A DNA stretch of 64,000 bases from Hypericibacter sp050729195. GTDB taxonomy: Bacteria > Pseudomonadota > Alphaproteobacteria > Dongiales > Dongiaceae. The notes beneath the pieces are model-generated. The model ran no database searches. It was not told the DNA's origin and worked only from the letters and a program-made list of their open reading frames with translations. The DNA is taken from positions 1 to 64,000 of the forward strand of contig NZ_JBOHKS010000134.1 of NCBI RefSeq assembly GCF_050729195.1. Reading direction: 5' to 3'. The translations under genes were made by a program, and so were the position numbers. Of this stretch, positions 26,525 to 35,016 are shown piece by piece (within the stretch, counting starts at the first letter, position 1; every line of letters begins with the position of its first letter).

Positions 26525-28564
26525 ATGAATGACGCCTCGCCGAAATCCGCGGTCCGCCATATCGAGACGATGTGGATCCCGATGTCGGACGGCACCAGGC
26601 TCGCGGCGCGCGTCTGGATGCCGGAAGATGCCGAGCGCAAGCCGGTGCCGGCGATCCTCGAATACATCCCCTATCGCCGGCGCGACGGCACGCGCGACTG
26701 GGACGATCTCTCCCATCCCTATCTGGCGGCCCACGGCTATGTCTGCGTGCGCCTCGACATCCGCGGCACCGGCGATTCCGAAGGGGTGATGCTGGATGAA
26801 TATCTGAAGCAGGAGCAGGACGACGCGGTCGAGGCGATCGCCTGGATCGCGAAGCAGCCCTGGTGCAGTGGCGCGGTCGGGATGATGGGCATCTCCTGGG
26901 GCGGCTTCAACTCGCTCCAGGTCGCGGCGCGGAGGCCACCGGCGCTCAAGGCGATCATCACCTATTGCTCGACCGACGATCGCTATGCCGACGACATGCA
27001 TTACATGGGCGGCGCGCATCTCACCGGCAATCTGGAATGGGGCTCGACCTATTTCGCGATCATGGGCCGTGCGCCCGATCCGCTGATCGTCGGCGACGCC
27101 TGGCGAAAGATGTGGCTGCAGCGCCTCGAGGCGATGACGCCCGTCTTCGGTACCTGGCTCAAGCATCAGCGCCGCGACGAGTTCTGGAAGCATGGCTCGG
27201 TGGCTGAGGATATCGGCCAGATCCAGGCCGCGGTCATGGCGGTGGGCGGTTGGGCCGACGGCTATACCAACACCGTCTTCCGCCTGCTCAAGACATTGAC
27301 GTCGCCGAAGCAGGGCATCGTCGGCCCCTGGGGCCATAAATACGGCCATGTCGGCGTGCCCGGCCCCGCGATCGGCTATCTCACCGAATCGCTGCGCTGG
27401 TGGGATCATTGGCTGAAGGACATCGACACCGGCATCATGAAGGAGCCGCAGCTGCGCGCTTATGTGCAGGATTCCGTCGAGCCCGCGAGCCATTACGAGG
27501 CGCGGCCCGGCCGCTGGGTGGCGGAGCCGTCATGGCCGGTACCCGGCATCGCGCCGCAGCGCTTCCATCTGAACGGTGCCGGTTTCCGCCAGATGGGAAC
27601 GCTCGGATCGGAAGCCGGCCCCTCGGTGCCGCTCGCGATCAATTCGCCGCAGACCATGGGCAGCGCCGGCGGCGAATGGTGTCCCTATGGGCTGGGCGGG
27701 CTGGGACCCGAGCTGCCGCTGGACCAGCGCGGCGACGATGCCAACTCGCTGGTGTTCGACGGCGCGCCGCTGGCGGCCCCGCTCGAGATTCTGGGCGCGC
27801 CGGTCGTCGAGCTCGAGCTCACATCGGACCAGCCGGTCGCGACCGCGGTGGTCCGCCTGAACGATGTGGCGCCGGACGGGCGCGTGACGCGCGTCACCTA
27901 TGGGCTGCTGAACCTCACCCATCGCGACAGCCATGCCGAGCCCAAGCCGCTCGAACCCGGCAAGAGCTACCGCATCAGGATCCAGCTCAACGATATCGGC
28001 CATCGTTTCGCGGCCGGCCATCGGGTGCGGGTCGCGATCTCGACCGCCTATTGGCCGATCCTCTGGCCGGCGCCGAAGGCGGCGACGCTGACGCTCACCG
28101 CCGGTCCCTCCACGCTGTCGCTGCCGGTGCGCCGGCCCCAGGCGGGCGACGCCAAGATCAAGTTCGGTCCGCCGGAGCCGCTGCCCCCGAGCAACCGCAC
28201 TTCGCTGCGGCCGGGCGACGTCTATCGCAAGGTGACGCAGGATGTGGCGACCGGCGCGCTCTCGATCCATGTGCTGCGCGACGATGGCCGCTCCACCCAC
28301 AACGAGACCGGCGTCACGACCGAGATGGTCAAGAACCTCCGCTACCGGATGCATCCCGACGACCCGGCGACCGCCTATGCCGAGGCCGACCATGACCTGG
28401 TCCATCGTCACGACCAGGGTTGGGAGACCCGCATCAAGACCCATTGCGCGATCGCCTGCTCGGCGACCGAGTTCATCGTCGAGGCCGACCTCCAGGCCTT
28501 TGAGGGCGAGACGCGCATCTTCTCGCGCAGCTGGACCCAGCGCATCCCGAGAGACTTGATGTAA
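26525..28564 (+). CDS. CocE/NonD family serine hydrolase (paralogue 3)
   Basis: A 679-residue hydrolase homologous to the two minus-strand paralogues, with the nucleophile Ser124 in MGISWGGFNSLQ, an acidic residue in VGGWADGYTN, and His in VGPWGHKYGH. The C-terminal jelly-roll contains AISTAYWPILWPAPKA. A strong AAGGAG site precedes ATG 26525. It is the second gene of the dehydrogenase operon. Of the three it looks nearest paralogue 2, sharing the QRRDEFWKHGSV segment. Confidence 0.91.
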   Translation: MNDASPKSAVRHIETMWIPMSDGTRLAARVWMPEDAERKPVPAILEYIPYRRRDGTRDWDDLSHPYLAAHGYVCVRLDIRGTGDSEGVMLDEYLKQEQDDAVEAIAWIAKQPWCSGAVGMMGISWGGFNSLQVAARRPPALKAIITYCSTDDRYADDMHYMGGAHLTGNLEWGSTYFAIMGRAPDPLIVGDAWRKMWLQRLEAMTPVFGTWLKHQRRDEFWKHGSVAEDIGQIQAAVMAVGGWADGYTNTVFRLLKTLTSPKQGIVGPWGHKYGHVGVPGPAIGYLTESLRWWDHWLKDIDTGIMKEPQLRAYVQDSVEPASHYEARPGRWVAEPSWPVPGIAPQRFHLNGAGFRQMGTLGSEAGPSVPLAINSPQTMGSAGGEWCPYGLGGLGPELPLDQRGDDANSLVFDGAPLAAPLEILGAPVVELELTSDQPVATAVVRLNDVAPDGRVTRVTYGLLNLTHRDSHAEPKPLEPGKSYRIRIQLNDIGHRFAAGHRVRVAISTAYWPILWPAPKAATLTLTAGPSTLSLPVRRPQAGDAKIKFGPPEPLPPSNRTSLRPGDVYRKVTQDVATGALSIHVLRDDGRSTHNETGVTTEMVKNLRYRMHPDDPATAYAEADHDLVHRHDQGWETRIKTHCAIACSATEFIVEADLQAFEGETRIFSRSWTQRIPRDLM

Positions 28565-28616
28565 CGGGGAAAACGCGAAGAGGAACCGATCCCGGGGGTA
28601 GGGCGTTGTTCATATC

Positions 28617-28650
28617 GAGGGCGTCGTGTCCCCCGCGACGGCCCTCTTAT
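28617..28650 (+). terminator. Probable rho-independent terminator after the CocE gene
   Basis: GAGGGCGTCG pairs with CGACGGCCCTC with one bulged base, around a C-rich loop, and is followed by TTATTAA. It lies 53 bases past the hydrolase stop. Confidence 0.5.
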
Positions 28651-29032
28651 TAAGGCCAACAGAGCCCGCGCCGCCTTCCCCCTCCCTGCGGCGCGGGCGA
28701 CTGGCCGCTCAGGGGGCATTCTCCCCATCGCGGTGTAGCCCACGGCTTGACCCCAAGGGTCGGGCGCGGAAGACGTCGTTATGCGAGGCGGTCCCGGCTG
28801 CCAATCATTGGTAGATGCAGGCTCGGAGCTCTAAATTCTGCTCCATTCATTAACTGGATCAATGCAGCTCATTGGCGCTTTCACGGTTCCGAGCGTCGGA
28901 AACCACTGAAAAATAGCGGGATCGGAATTTGAGCTGCCCCCGCGCTGCAATTGCGCCTCGAGATGGATGCGATATGGCTTCGACCGAAGCGGCGTTGCGA
29001 TCTGACGGCTCGATAATTCTGGGCCTCGGTCA
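28651..29032. promoter_or_regulatory. Intergenic leader of the Pot-type operon with a LysR-like site
   Basis: No gene was found in this 382-base stretch. An A/T-rich block at 28842-28864 reads TCCATT, twelve bases, then CAATG. A similar TCCATT...CAATG arrangement (reverse strand) lies upstream of the LysR gene near 38.13 kb, so both may be sites for that regulator. This is a weak similarity judged by eye. Confidence 0.35.
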
Positions 29033-29938
29033 GTGAACGGCAGCCGCCCTCCCTCCTGGTCATTCCGGTGGCGTCCGCCCACGGGGGATTGGATTCTCTT
29101 CAGCTTCGCCCTGATCTGGGCCGCCGGCGTCCTGGTGCCGATGGCGGGCGTGCTGCTGTTTTCGTTCATCCGGGCTCATGCCGAAGGCATCAATTTTGCC
29201 TTCACCCTCGACGCCTATCGGGAAATTTTCTCGACCGGGCGCTGGGAGGTGACGGCGCGGACCATTCGGATCGCGGCAACCGTCACGGCCATCCTCCTCC
29301 TCATCTCCTTTCCCTTCGCGCTCTGGCTCGCCAAGGGCCTGCGCTCGACCCTCGTCAAGCTCATCATCTGGACACTGCTGACGGCTCCGTTCTTCCTCAG
29401 CGACACGGCACGAACCGTCGTCTGGCGGCCGGTACTGGGTCTCATGGGACCGATCAACAGCGGTTTGATGCAGCTGGGGATCATCGATGGGCCCATCACC
29501 TGGCTGCTGTTCTCCGAACCTGCCGTACATTTCGGATTGCTGGGTCCGTTCCTGCCCAACATGGTCTGGCCGATCTTTCTATCCATCACCCTGATCGATG
29601 ACGATCTGCTCGAGGCCAGCAAGGATATCGGCGCCTCTCATTGGCAAACGCTGCGCCATGTGATCCTGCCTCTGGCAATGCCCGGCATTCTGGCCGGTGT
29701 CATCTTCACCTTCGTGCCGATGCTGGGCGACGACGTCGTCGCCAAGATCATCGGCGGCCAGAAAGTAGTGATGCTGGGCGGCGCCATGCTCGATCTCATC
29801 ACCGCACTGAATTACTCCGTCGCCGCGGCCATGTCGGCCTTCGTCATCCTTCTCGTGGCCGTGCTGCAATTGCTGTTCATCTGGATCGTCAGGCGCATCG
29901 GCGGCGGCGCGGCGATGGTGGAAGGGTTGCGGCGATGA
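29033..29938 (+). CDS. ABC transporter permease, PotB/spermidine-putrescine type
   Basis: A 301-residue inner-membrane permease with about six hydrophobic segments. The coupling loop is EASKDIGASHWQTLRHVILP. I use GTG 29033: an in-frame stop lies 30 bases upstream and the first membrane segment (WILFSFALIWAAGVLV) begins soon after, but the ribosome site is poor. It is the first gene of a PotB-PotC-PotA-PotD-like operon. Confidence 0.88.
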   Translation: MNGSRPPSWSFRWRPPTGDWILFSFALIWAAGVLVPMAGVLLFSFIRAHAEGINFAFTLDAYREIFSTGRWEVTARTIRIAATVTAILLLISFPFALWLAKGLRSTLVKLIIWTLLTAPFFLSDTARTVVWRPVLGLMGPINSGLMQLGIIDGPITWLLFSEPAVHFGLLGPFLPNMVWPIFLSITLIDDDLLEASKDIGASHWQTLRHVILPLAMPGILAGVIFTFVPMLGDDVVAKIIGGQKVVMLGGAMLDLITALNYSVAAAMSAFVILLVAVLQLLFIWIVRRIGGGAAMVEGLRR

Positions 29939-30783
29939 GCGCCATCGCCGGCAATCAGGTGGCGATTGAGCGGATCGTCCGACGCGAGCGGAGCCTGTTT
30001 CGCCTCGCGACGGCCGTCGCTGTCGGCTTCGGTGCCATTGGTATCGGCCTGATCTATGGCCCTATCGCCTGGTTGGCGCTCATGTCGATCAGCGTCCGCC
30101 CGCTGACGGGAAAGCCAGGCCCCTTCACGCTCGACTGGTATCAGAAACTCTTCGGCGATCTGCGCTGGCTCGATCCGCTGGGAACGAGCCTGGGCGTCGC
30201 CACCATCGTCTGCGTGCTCTGCATGATCACGGCAACAGCCGTGGGCCGGACCCTGCCACATATCGGCCGAAGCGGCGCCTGGCTGCTCCTGATATTCCTG
30301 ATCGTGCTGTTCGTGCCGGGCGTCATGCTCGGCGTCGACTTCATCATGTATTACCGGCTTTTCCTCGGCATCCGCACCGGCCTCTGGTCGCTCGTGCTGG
30401 GCAACTTCGTCTGGGCCTTTCCCTTTGCCCTGCTGAGCGTGCTCGTCGTCTCCACGCGGTTCGACATCCGCCTGCTGGAGGTGGCGGCCGACCTGGGCGC
30501 CAGCAAATGGCGCCGGTTTCGCGATGTCGAGATGCCCCTCCTCATGCCGGGCATCATGTCAGCCGGATTCTTCGGCTTCCTGCTGTCCTTCAACGAGCTG
30601 CCGCGCAGCATCTATTTGCGCGGCGGCATCACCACCTTGCCGCTCTTTCAATGGGCCGAGGCTTCGTCGCATTCGACCATGGTCCCGCTGATCTATGCGT
30701 TGAGCACGCTCATCACCCTGGCCAGCCTGGCCCTGACCGTTTTTGCGCTGCGCCTGTTGTTCCGGCGCGAGGAGCAAGCGTGA
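29935..30783 (+). CDS. ABC transporter permease, PotC/spermidine-putrescine type
   Basis: A 282-residue permease. Its ATG overlaps the previous stop as ATGA. The coupling loop is EVAADLGASKWRRFRDVEMP, and several hydrophobic spans are visible, for example AWLLLIFLIVLFVPGVMLG. The open frame continues far upstream, but that is shadow sequence. Confidence 0.9.
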   Translation: MSAIAGNQVAIERIVRRERSLFRLATAVAVGFGAIGIGLIYGPIAWLALMSISVRPLTGKPGPFTLDWYQKLFGDLRWLDPLGTSLGVATIVCVLCMITATAVGRTLPHIGRSGAWLLLIFLIVLFVPGVMLGVDFIMYYRLFLGIRTGLWSLVLGNFVWAFPFALLSVLVVSTRFDIRLLEVAADLGASKWRRFRDVEMPLLMPGIMSAGFFGFLLSFNELPRSIYLRGGITTLPLFQWAEASSHSTMVPLIYALSTLITLASLALTVFALRLLFRREEQA

Positions 30784-30827
30784 TGAGCCCGACCGCCAAC
30801 TACAAACCGGATTGCAGCCCCGAATGA
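30783..30827 (+). CDS. Putative 14-codon coupling mini-ORF between permease and ATPase genes
   Basis: ATG at 30783 overlaps the permease stop (TGATG), and the TGA of this frame at 30825-30827 overlaps the ATPase start (ATGA). The peptide would read MSPTANYKPDCSPE. No peptide function is proposed: the geometry would let ribosomes pass from permease to ATPase by stop-start coupling. It may also be chance, since the ATPase could start at GTG 30839. Confidence 0.35.
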   Translation: MSPTANYKPDCSPE

Positions 30828-31975
30828 CGAGTGTCCCCGTGAGCGACGCCAACACCCCCATTCTCGTCGTGCGTGAGGCCACCCGCCGCTTTGGTCTGGT
30901 GACGGCGCTGGATCACGCGTCGCTGACAGTCCCTCAGGGTCAGTTCCTGACGCTGCTGGGTCCGAGCGGCTCCGGCAAAACCACGCTGCTGCGGATCATT
31001 GCTGGCCTGGAGGAACCGACCGAGATCGCCGAGCTCAGTATCGCCGGGCTCGATGTTCGCGGAATTCCCGCCAACCACCGCAACGTGGCGACCGTCTTTC
31101 AGCATTATGGCCTGTTCCCGCATATGTCGGTCGGGCAGAACATCGAATATGGCCTGCTGGTGCGCAAACGGCCGGCGGCCGAACGACGCCAGCGCGCCAT
31201 GGAAGCGCTCGAGCTGGTGCGCCTTCCCGATAAATATGACCGCCGGGTGCATCAGCTCAGTGGTGGCGAACGCCAGCGCGTAGCGCTGGCGCGGGCACTG
31301 GTGACCGAGCCCGAGATTCTGCTGCTGGACGAGCCGCTGGGTGCGCTGGATGAAAGGCTCCGGCGCGACATGCAGGTCGAGCTGCTGCGGCTGCAGCGTG
31401 CGCTGGGAATGACCTTCATCCTGGTGACCCACAGCCAGGAAGAAGCGCTCACCATGAGCGACCGCATCGTCCTGCTGAACCGGGGCCGCATCGTCCAGGA
31501 CGGCACGCCGCGCGAGCTGTTCGAATGCCCGGCCTCGCGCTTCGTCGCCGAGTTCATGGGCGCGGAGAATGTCTTCCAGGGCAAGGTCATTGCCAGCGCC
31601 GACGGCCTTGCCAGCATTCTGGTGGGAGAGACGGTGCTGCAGGGACGGGCCCTCCCCGGCAGCCGGCTCACACTGGGGATGGAGGCCTTTCTTGCCGTTC
31701 GCGCCGAGCATGTGCAGCTGGCCGCCGCGGTTGCGGATCGCGCAGGCGAGAACCTGCTGCCCTGTCAGGCGCGCCTCAACATCTACAAAGGCAATTATCA
31801 CGATACCGAGCTCGACACGCCGATCGGCGTCGTCGTGTCCCGGCAATGGGACGACACGCAATCGCGGCAAGGGAAGTTTGCCGTCTGGCAGGCCAGCCAT
31901 TGCGTGATCGGACCGACTGGCCCGAATTCACCGGCCGCTCAAGGGCCCGGCGTCACCATGGGAGGAAAAGCATGA
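30824..31975 (+). CDS. ABC transporter ATP-binding protein, PotA type
   Basis: A 383-residue ATPase. Walker A is GPSGSGKTTLLRIIAG, the Q-loop is FQHYGLFPHMSVGQ, the signature is QLSGGERQRVALARAL, and Walker B is EILLLDEPLGALDE. A C-terminal TOBE-like regulatory domain follows (LAVRAEHVQLAAAV). I use ATG 30824, but GTG 30839 is also possible. It ends in an ATGA overlap with the binding protein gene. Confidence 0.92.
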   Translation: MTSVPVSDANTPILVVREATRRFGLVTALDHASLTVPQGQFLTLLGPSGSGKTTLLRIIAGLEEPTEIAELSIAGLDVRGIPANHRNVATVFQHYGLFPHMSVGQNIEYGLLVRKRPAAERRQRAMEALELVRLPDKYDRRVHQLSGGERQRVALARALVTEPEILLLDEPLGALDERLRRDMQVELLRLQRALGMTFILVTHSQEEALTMSDRIVLLNRGRIVQDGTPRELFECPASRFVAEFMGAENVFQGKVIASADGLASILVGETVLQGRALPGSRLTLGMEAFLAVRAEHVQLAAAVADRAGENLLPCQARLNIYKGNYHDTELDTPIGVVVSRQWDDTQSRQGKFAVWQASHCVIGPTGPNSPAAQGPGVTMGGKA

Positions 31976-33159
31976 AATCGTCAAACCGCCTGACAGGATC
32001 GCTGTCACGGCGCCGGCTCCTGACCCGCGCGGCGGTCGGGGCCACCGTTCTGTCCGCTCCGATGATCATCAAGGGATCACTCGGCCGAGCCCACGCGGCC
32101 GACAATGTCATCCGGATTATGGGCGTCACCACCGTTGCCCTGCCGGACTGGACTCAGTTCGAGAAGGACACCGGCCTGAAGGTCGAGTTCACGCCGATCG
32201 ACGACGCCATCGGCACCTTCCTGCATGAGGTCGAGACCAACGATGCCGGCGCGCGCTACGACCTGTTCGCGGCCTTCAGCGGTCCCTGGAAGGGTCTCGC
32301 CGACAAAGGTTACCTCCTGCCGGTGGACGATTCGAAGATTCCGAACTGGAAGGGCGTCTCGGAGAGCGTTCGCACCAGCCCGTTGATCATGGGCGGCGAA
32401 GGTGCGCTCTGGAGCGTGCCGATGGTGATGAACGCCGATTCCTTCGCCTATTTCCCCGAACTTACCGGCGCTCCGAAGGCGCCCGAACCGGTCTCGTGGA
32501 ATCTGCTGTTCGACAATGAGAAGACCAAGGGCATGGTGGCGCTGGACGACAGCTTCTTCACGCTCCAGCACTGCGCGGCTTATCTCAAATTCCACAAGCT
32601 CGCCGAGATCGGTAATCCGGGGAATCTCACCTCCAGCGAATGCCAGACGGTGTCGAATTTTCTGATCGAGCGGAAGAAGGCCGGCCAGTTCCGCACCTTC
32701 TGGGTCAGCTATGACGAGCAGGTGTCGTTGCTGGTGAATGGAGAGGTGGCGGCCGAGACGGCCTGGGAGCCCGCCGCGAAAGAGGCGCAAGCCCAGGGCG
32801 TCGCGGTCGAATATGCCTGGACGATCGAGGGCTACGACAAGTGGATGATCAACGCCTTCATTCCCAAGGAAGCCAAGGATCGCGGCAATCTGGAGCAGAT
32901 CTACAAAGCGCTCAACTGGTTCATGGGCGGCGCCTATGCTGCGCAGATCGCCATCCTCCGCGGCTATGTCACGCCGCGTTCCGATCTCGGCAAGGAATAT
33001 GCCGTGTCGGCCGGGTGGAAGGTGCAGGATGTGGCTCAGATCGAAGAGACGATGGTCAAGCTCGACAAGAAGTTTGCGCACGAGCTGTTCTGGAACTCGG
33101 GCTGGCCCGACGATATCGAATCTTATGAACGCGAGATGTCGCGCTTCAAGAACGCCTGA
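31972..33159 (+). CDS. Extracellular substrate-binding protein, PotD type
   Basis: A 395-residue periplasmic receptor of this importer. The leader SRRRLLTRAAVGATVL is Tat-like and is followed by an Ala-rich cleavage region (GRAHAADN). The start has GGGAGGAAAAG upstream and overlaps the ATPase stop by four bases. The neighbouring hydantoinase genes hint that the ligand is a cyclic amide or related nitrogen compound. That link is inference. Confidence 0.9.
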   Translation: MKSSNRLTGSLSRRRLLTRAAVGATVLSAPMIIKGSLGRAHAADNVIRIMGVTTVALPDWTQFEKDTGLKVEFTPIDDAIGTFLHEVETNDAGARYDLFAAFSGPWKGLADKGYLLPVDDSKIPNWKGVSESVRTSPLIMGGEGALWSVPMVMNADSFAYFPELTGAPKAPEPVSWNLLFDNEKTKGMVALDDSFFTLQHCAAYLKFHKLAEIGNPGNLTSSECQTVSNFLIERKKAGQFRTFWVSYDEQVSLLVNGEVAAETAWEPAAKEAQAQGVAVEYAWTIEGYDKWMINAFIPKEAKDRGNLEQIYKALNWFMGGAYAAQIAILRGYVTPRSDLGKEYAVSAGWKVQDVAQIEETMVKLDKKFAHELFWNSGWPDDIESYEREMSRFKNA

Positions 33160-33175
33160 TCGATCGACCCAATCT

Positions 33176-33220
33176 GCCGCCGCTGGCCGCCGCGGGCTTC
33201 AAGCTCGCGGCACCGGCGGC
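33176..33220. terminator. Bidirectional hairpin between convergent transporter and hydantoinase operons
   Basis: GCCGCCG (33176-33182) pairs with CGGCGGC (33214-33220), and an inner stem with GCTT-c-AAGC at its tip continues the fold. It fills the gap between two convergent operons, as expected of a shared terminator. Confidence 0.55.
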
Positions 33221-33231
33221 GACCAGATCTC

Positions 33232-35016
33232 TCAGCGGGTCGTCGAACCCGAACGCAAGCGTACGGTCGCATCGGCATCGAGCTTGCCGTCGCTTCCGAT
33301 CTCCACGGCGTAGACGTCGCGCGCCCGTGCCCGGGTGACATAACCCTCGGCGACGTCGGCCTGGACAAGAGCGGGTTCCCGCTCACGAGCCGGGCCATAA
33401 CCGCCGCCACCGGGCGAGATGCCAGTAACGCGATCGCCCGGCCGCAGCGACACGGTCGCCCAGCCATCGGCCGGCTCCACCAAGCCGTTCTGTCGCGTCA
33501 CGAAGTTATGAGCGCCCCCGCCCTGGCCACCGCCGCGGGCTCCTTGCGGCGGATAAACGGTACCGTCGCTCTGATAGAGCACCTCGACCTCGGAATGGCG
33601 TGGCCCGAACTCGACCAGCGACGCGGGCGCGCCCCGATGCCGTCCGGCACCTTCGCTATCCGGCACAAGGCGGCGCTGATGCACCAGGATGGGGTGGCGA
33701 ATCTCGTCCACCTCCACGCTGTCGAAGAAGGACATGCCGGCGGTGCCGGCTGTGATCATCGCCAGCCAGCCATCGGCACGCGGTCCAGCAGCACCCAGCG
33801 TGTCGCCCAGAATCAACTGATCCACGAAGGCGCGTCCCTGGCGTTTCGGGTCCCGGCCCGAGATTACCGCCTGGGCTGCGCTCTGCACCGCGCCGACCTC
33901 CGCCAGCCCATAGCCCTCCGCCAGGTCCGCGAAGGCGAGTTGCACCGCACAGGTCAGGCGATCGGCCACGTTCTGGGTCGCGACCGAGCAGCTTGTGGGA
34001 TGAAGGGGAATACCGACGGCGCAATTCTCGCGCAGATCGACCTTCAGGCACCGGAAACTGCCTTCATTGGTCGGTACCGTCAGCCCAAGGCTGTTGAAGG
34101 TCCCCACCATGGCTGCCGTCAGGGCACAGGCCTCGCTCAGATTGAGGCCATTCGGCATGCAGTCGATATTGTCGCGCAGATCGATCTCGATCCGGCCTTT
34201 GGCGGGATCGACGGCAACAGTGACAGTGATCGGAATTCCCTCGGCCGGTGTTCCTGGAAAGGGGTCATGCATGGTCTGCCCCTTCGCCGACCCTGCCGGG
34301 AGGCTGGCGATAGCAGCCCGCATCCGACGCTCGCTGTAATCGAACCAGGCTTCCACCAGCGCCTCGAGGCGATCCCATCCGAGCTCGCGCGCCAGCGCCA
34401 ATATCTCGCGCTCGCCCACGCGCGCCGCGCCCAAGCTGGCGAGATAGTCGCCCCGCCACTGCTCTGGCACGCGGATACGCATCTCGCAAAGACGGATGAT
34501 ATCCGGAATATCCTCATACCCCGACTGCACCTGGGTCGCCGGAAAGATCAGCGCCCCTTCCTCGTAGAGGTCGCGGGCCGCGGCGTGATAGGTCGTCGGA
34601 ATCGAGTTGCCGATATCAGCCTGATGGGCCTTGGCCAGAAGCGTGAAGCGATGAACGCCGGCTTCGTCGATCACCGGCACCAGCACCGACAGATCTGCGG
34701 CATGCGAGCAACCGTGATAGGGCGAGTTGTGAAGAAAGGCGTCACCCCGCGCCAGGTTGGGATGAAAGCGCTTCATCCATCTAGCCATGATATCGGGGCC
34801 GGCCATCACATGGATGGGCAGGCTCTCCGCAACCGAGACCAGCCGGCAGTCGCCGGTCAGTATGCAGCAGGAGAAATCGCGGCCGGTATTGATCACGCCC
34901 GAGCGCGCAGTGCGCAACAGGGTGTTCTGCATCTTACCGGCGATACCCTCGATCCGCTTGCTGAAGACGGCGAGATCGAGGGCGTCAATCTTCAACAGCT
35001 TTCGGTTGCCGCTCAT
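33232..35016 (-). CDS. Hydantoinase B / oxoprolinase family protein (HyuB-like)
   Basis: A 594-residue subunit of an ATP-dependent cyclic-amide hydrolase such as N-methylhydantoinase, acetophenone carboxylase or 5-oxoprolinase. Typical segments are NTGRDFSCCILTGD near residue 45, DAFLHNSPYHGCSHAADL near 92, and the late Gly-rich ISPGGGGYG. Its ATG overlaps the stop of the HyuA-like gene by four bases. The two subunits work together in the cytoplasm. Confidence 0.92.
   Translation of the reverse strand: MSGNRKLLKIDALDLAVFSKRIEGIAGKMQNTLLRTARSGVINTGRDFSCCILTGDCRLVSVAESLPIHVMAGPDIMARWMKRFHPNLARGDAFLHNSPYHGCSHAADLSVLVPVIDEAGVHRFTLLAKAHQADIGNSIPTTYHAAARDLYEEGALIFPATQVQSGYEDIPDIIRLCEMRIRVPEQWRGDYLASLGAARVGEREILALARELGWDRLEALVEAWFDYSERRMRAAIASLPAGSAKGQTMHDPFPGTPAEGIPITVTVAVDPAKGRIEIDLRDNIDCMPNGLNLSEACALTAAMVGTFNSLGLTVPTNEGSFRCLKVDLRENCAVGIPLHPTSCSVATQNVADRLTCAVQLAFADLAEGYGLAEVGAVQSAAQAVISGRDPKRQGRAFVDQLILGDTLGAAGPRADGWLAMITAGTAGMSFFDSVEVDEIRHPILVHQRRLVPDSEGAGRHRGAPASLVEFGPRHSEVEVLYQSDGTVYPPQGARGGGQGGGAHNFVTRQNGLVEPADGWATVSLRPGDRVTGISPGGGGYGPAREREPALVQADVAEGYVTRARARDVYAVEIGSDGKLDADATVRLRSGSTTR

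Noticed and set aside
28565..29032. Short frames of about 60 codons in the gap before the Pot-type permease
   Set aside because: No ribosome sites, no conserved-looking composition, and they overlap a hairpin.
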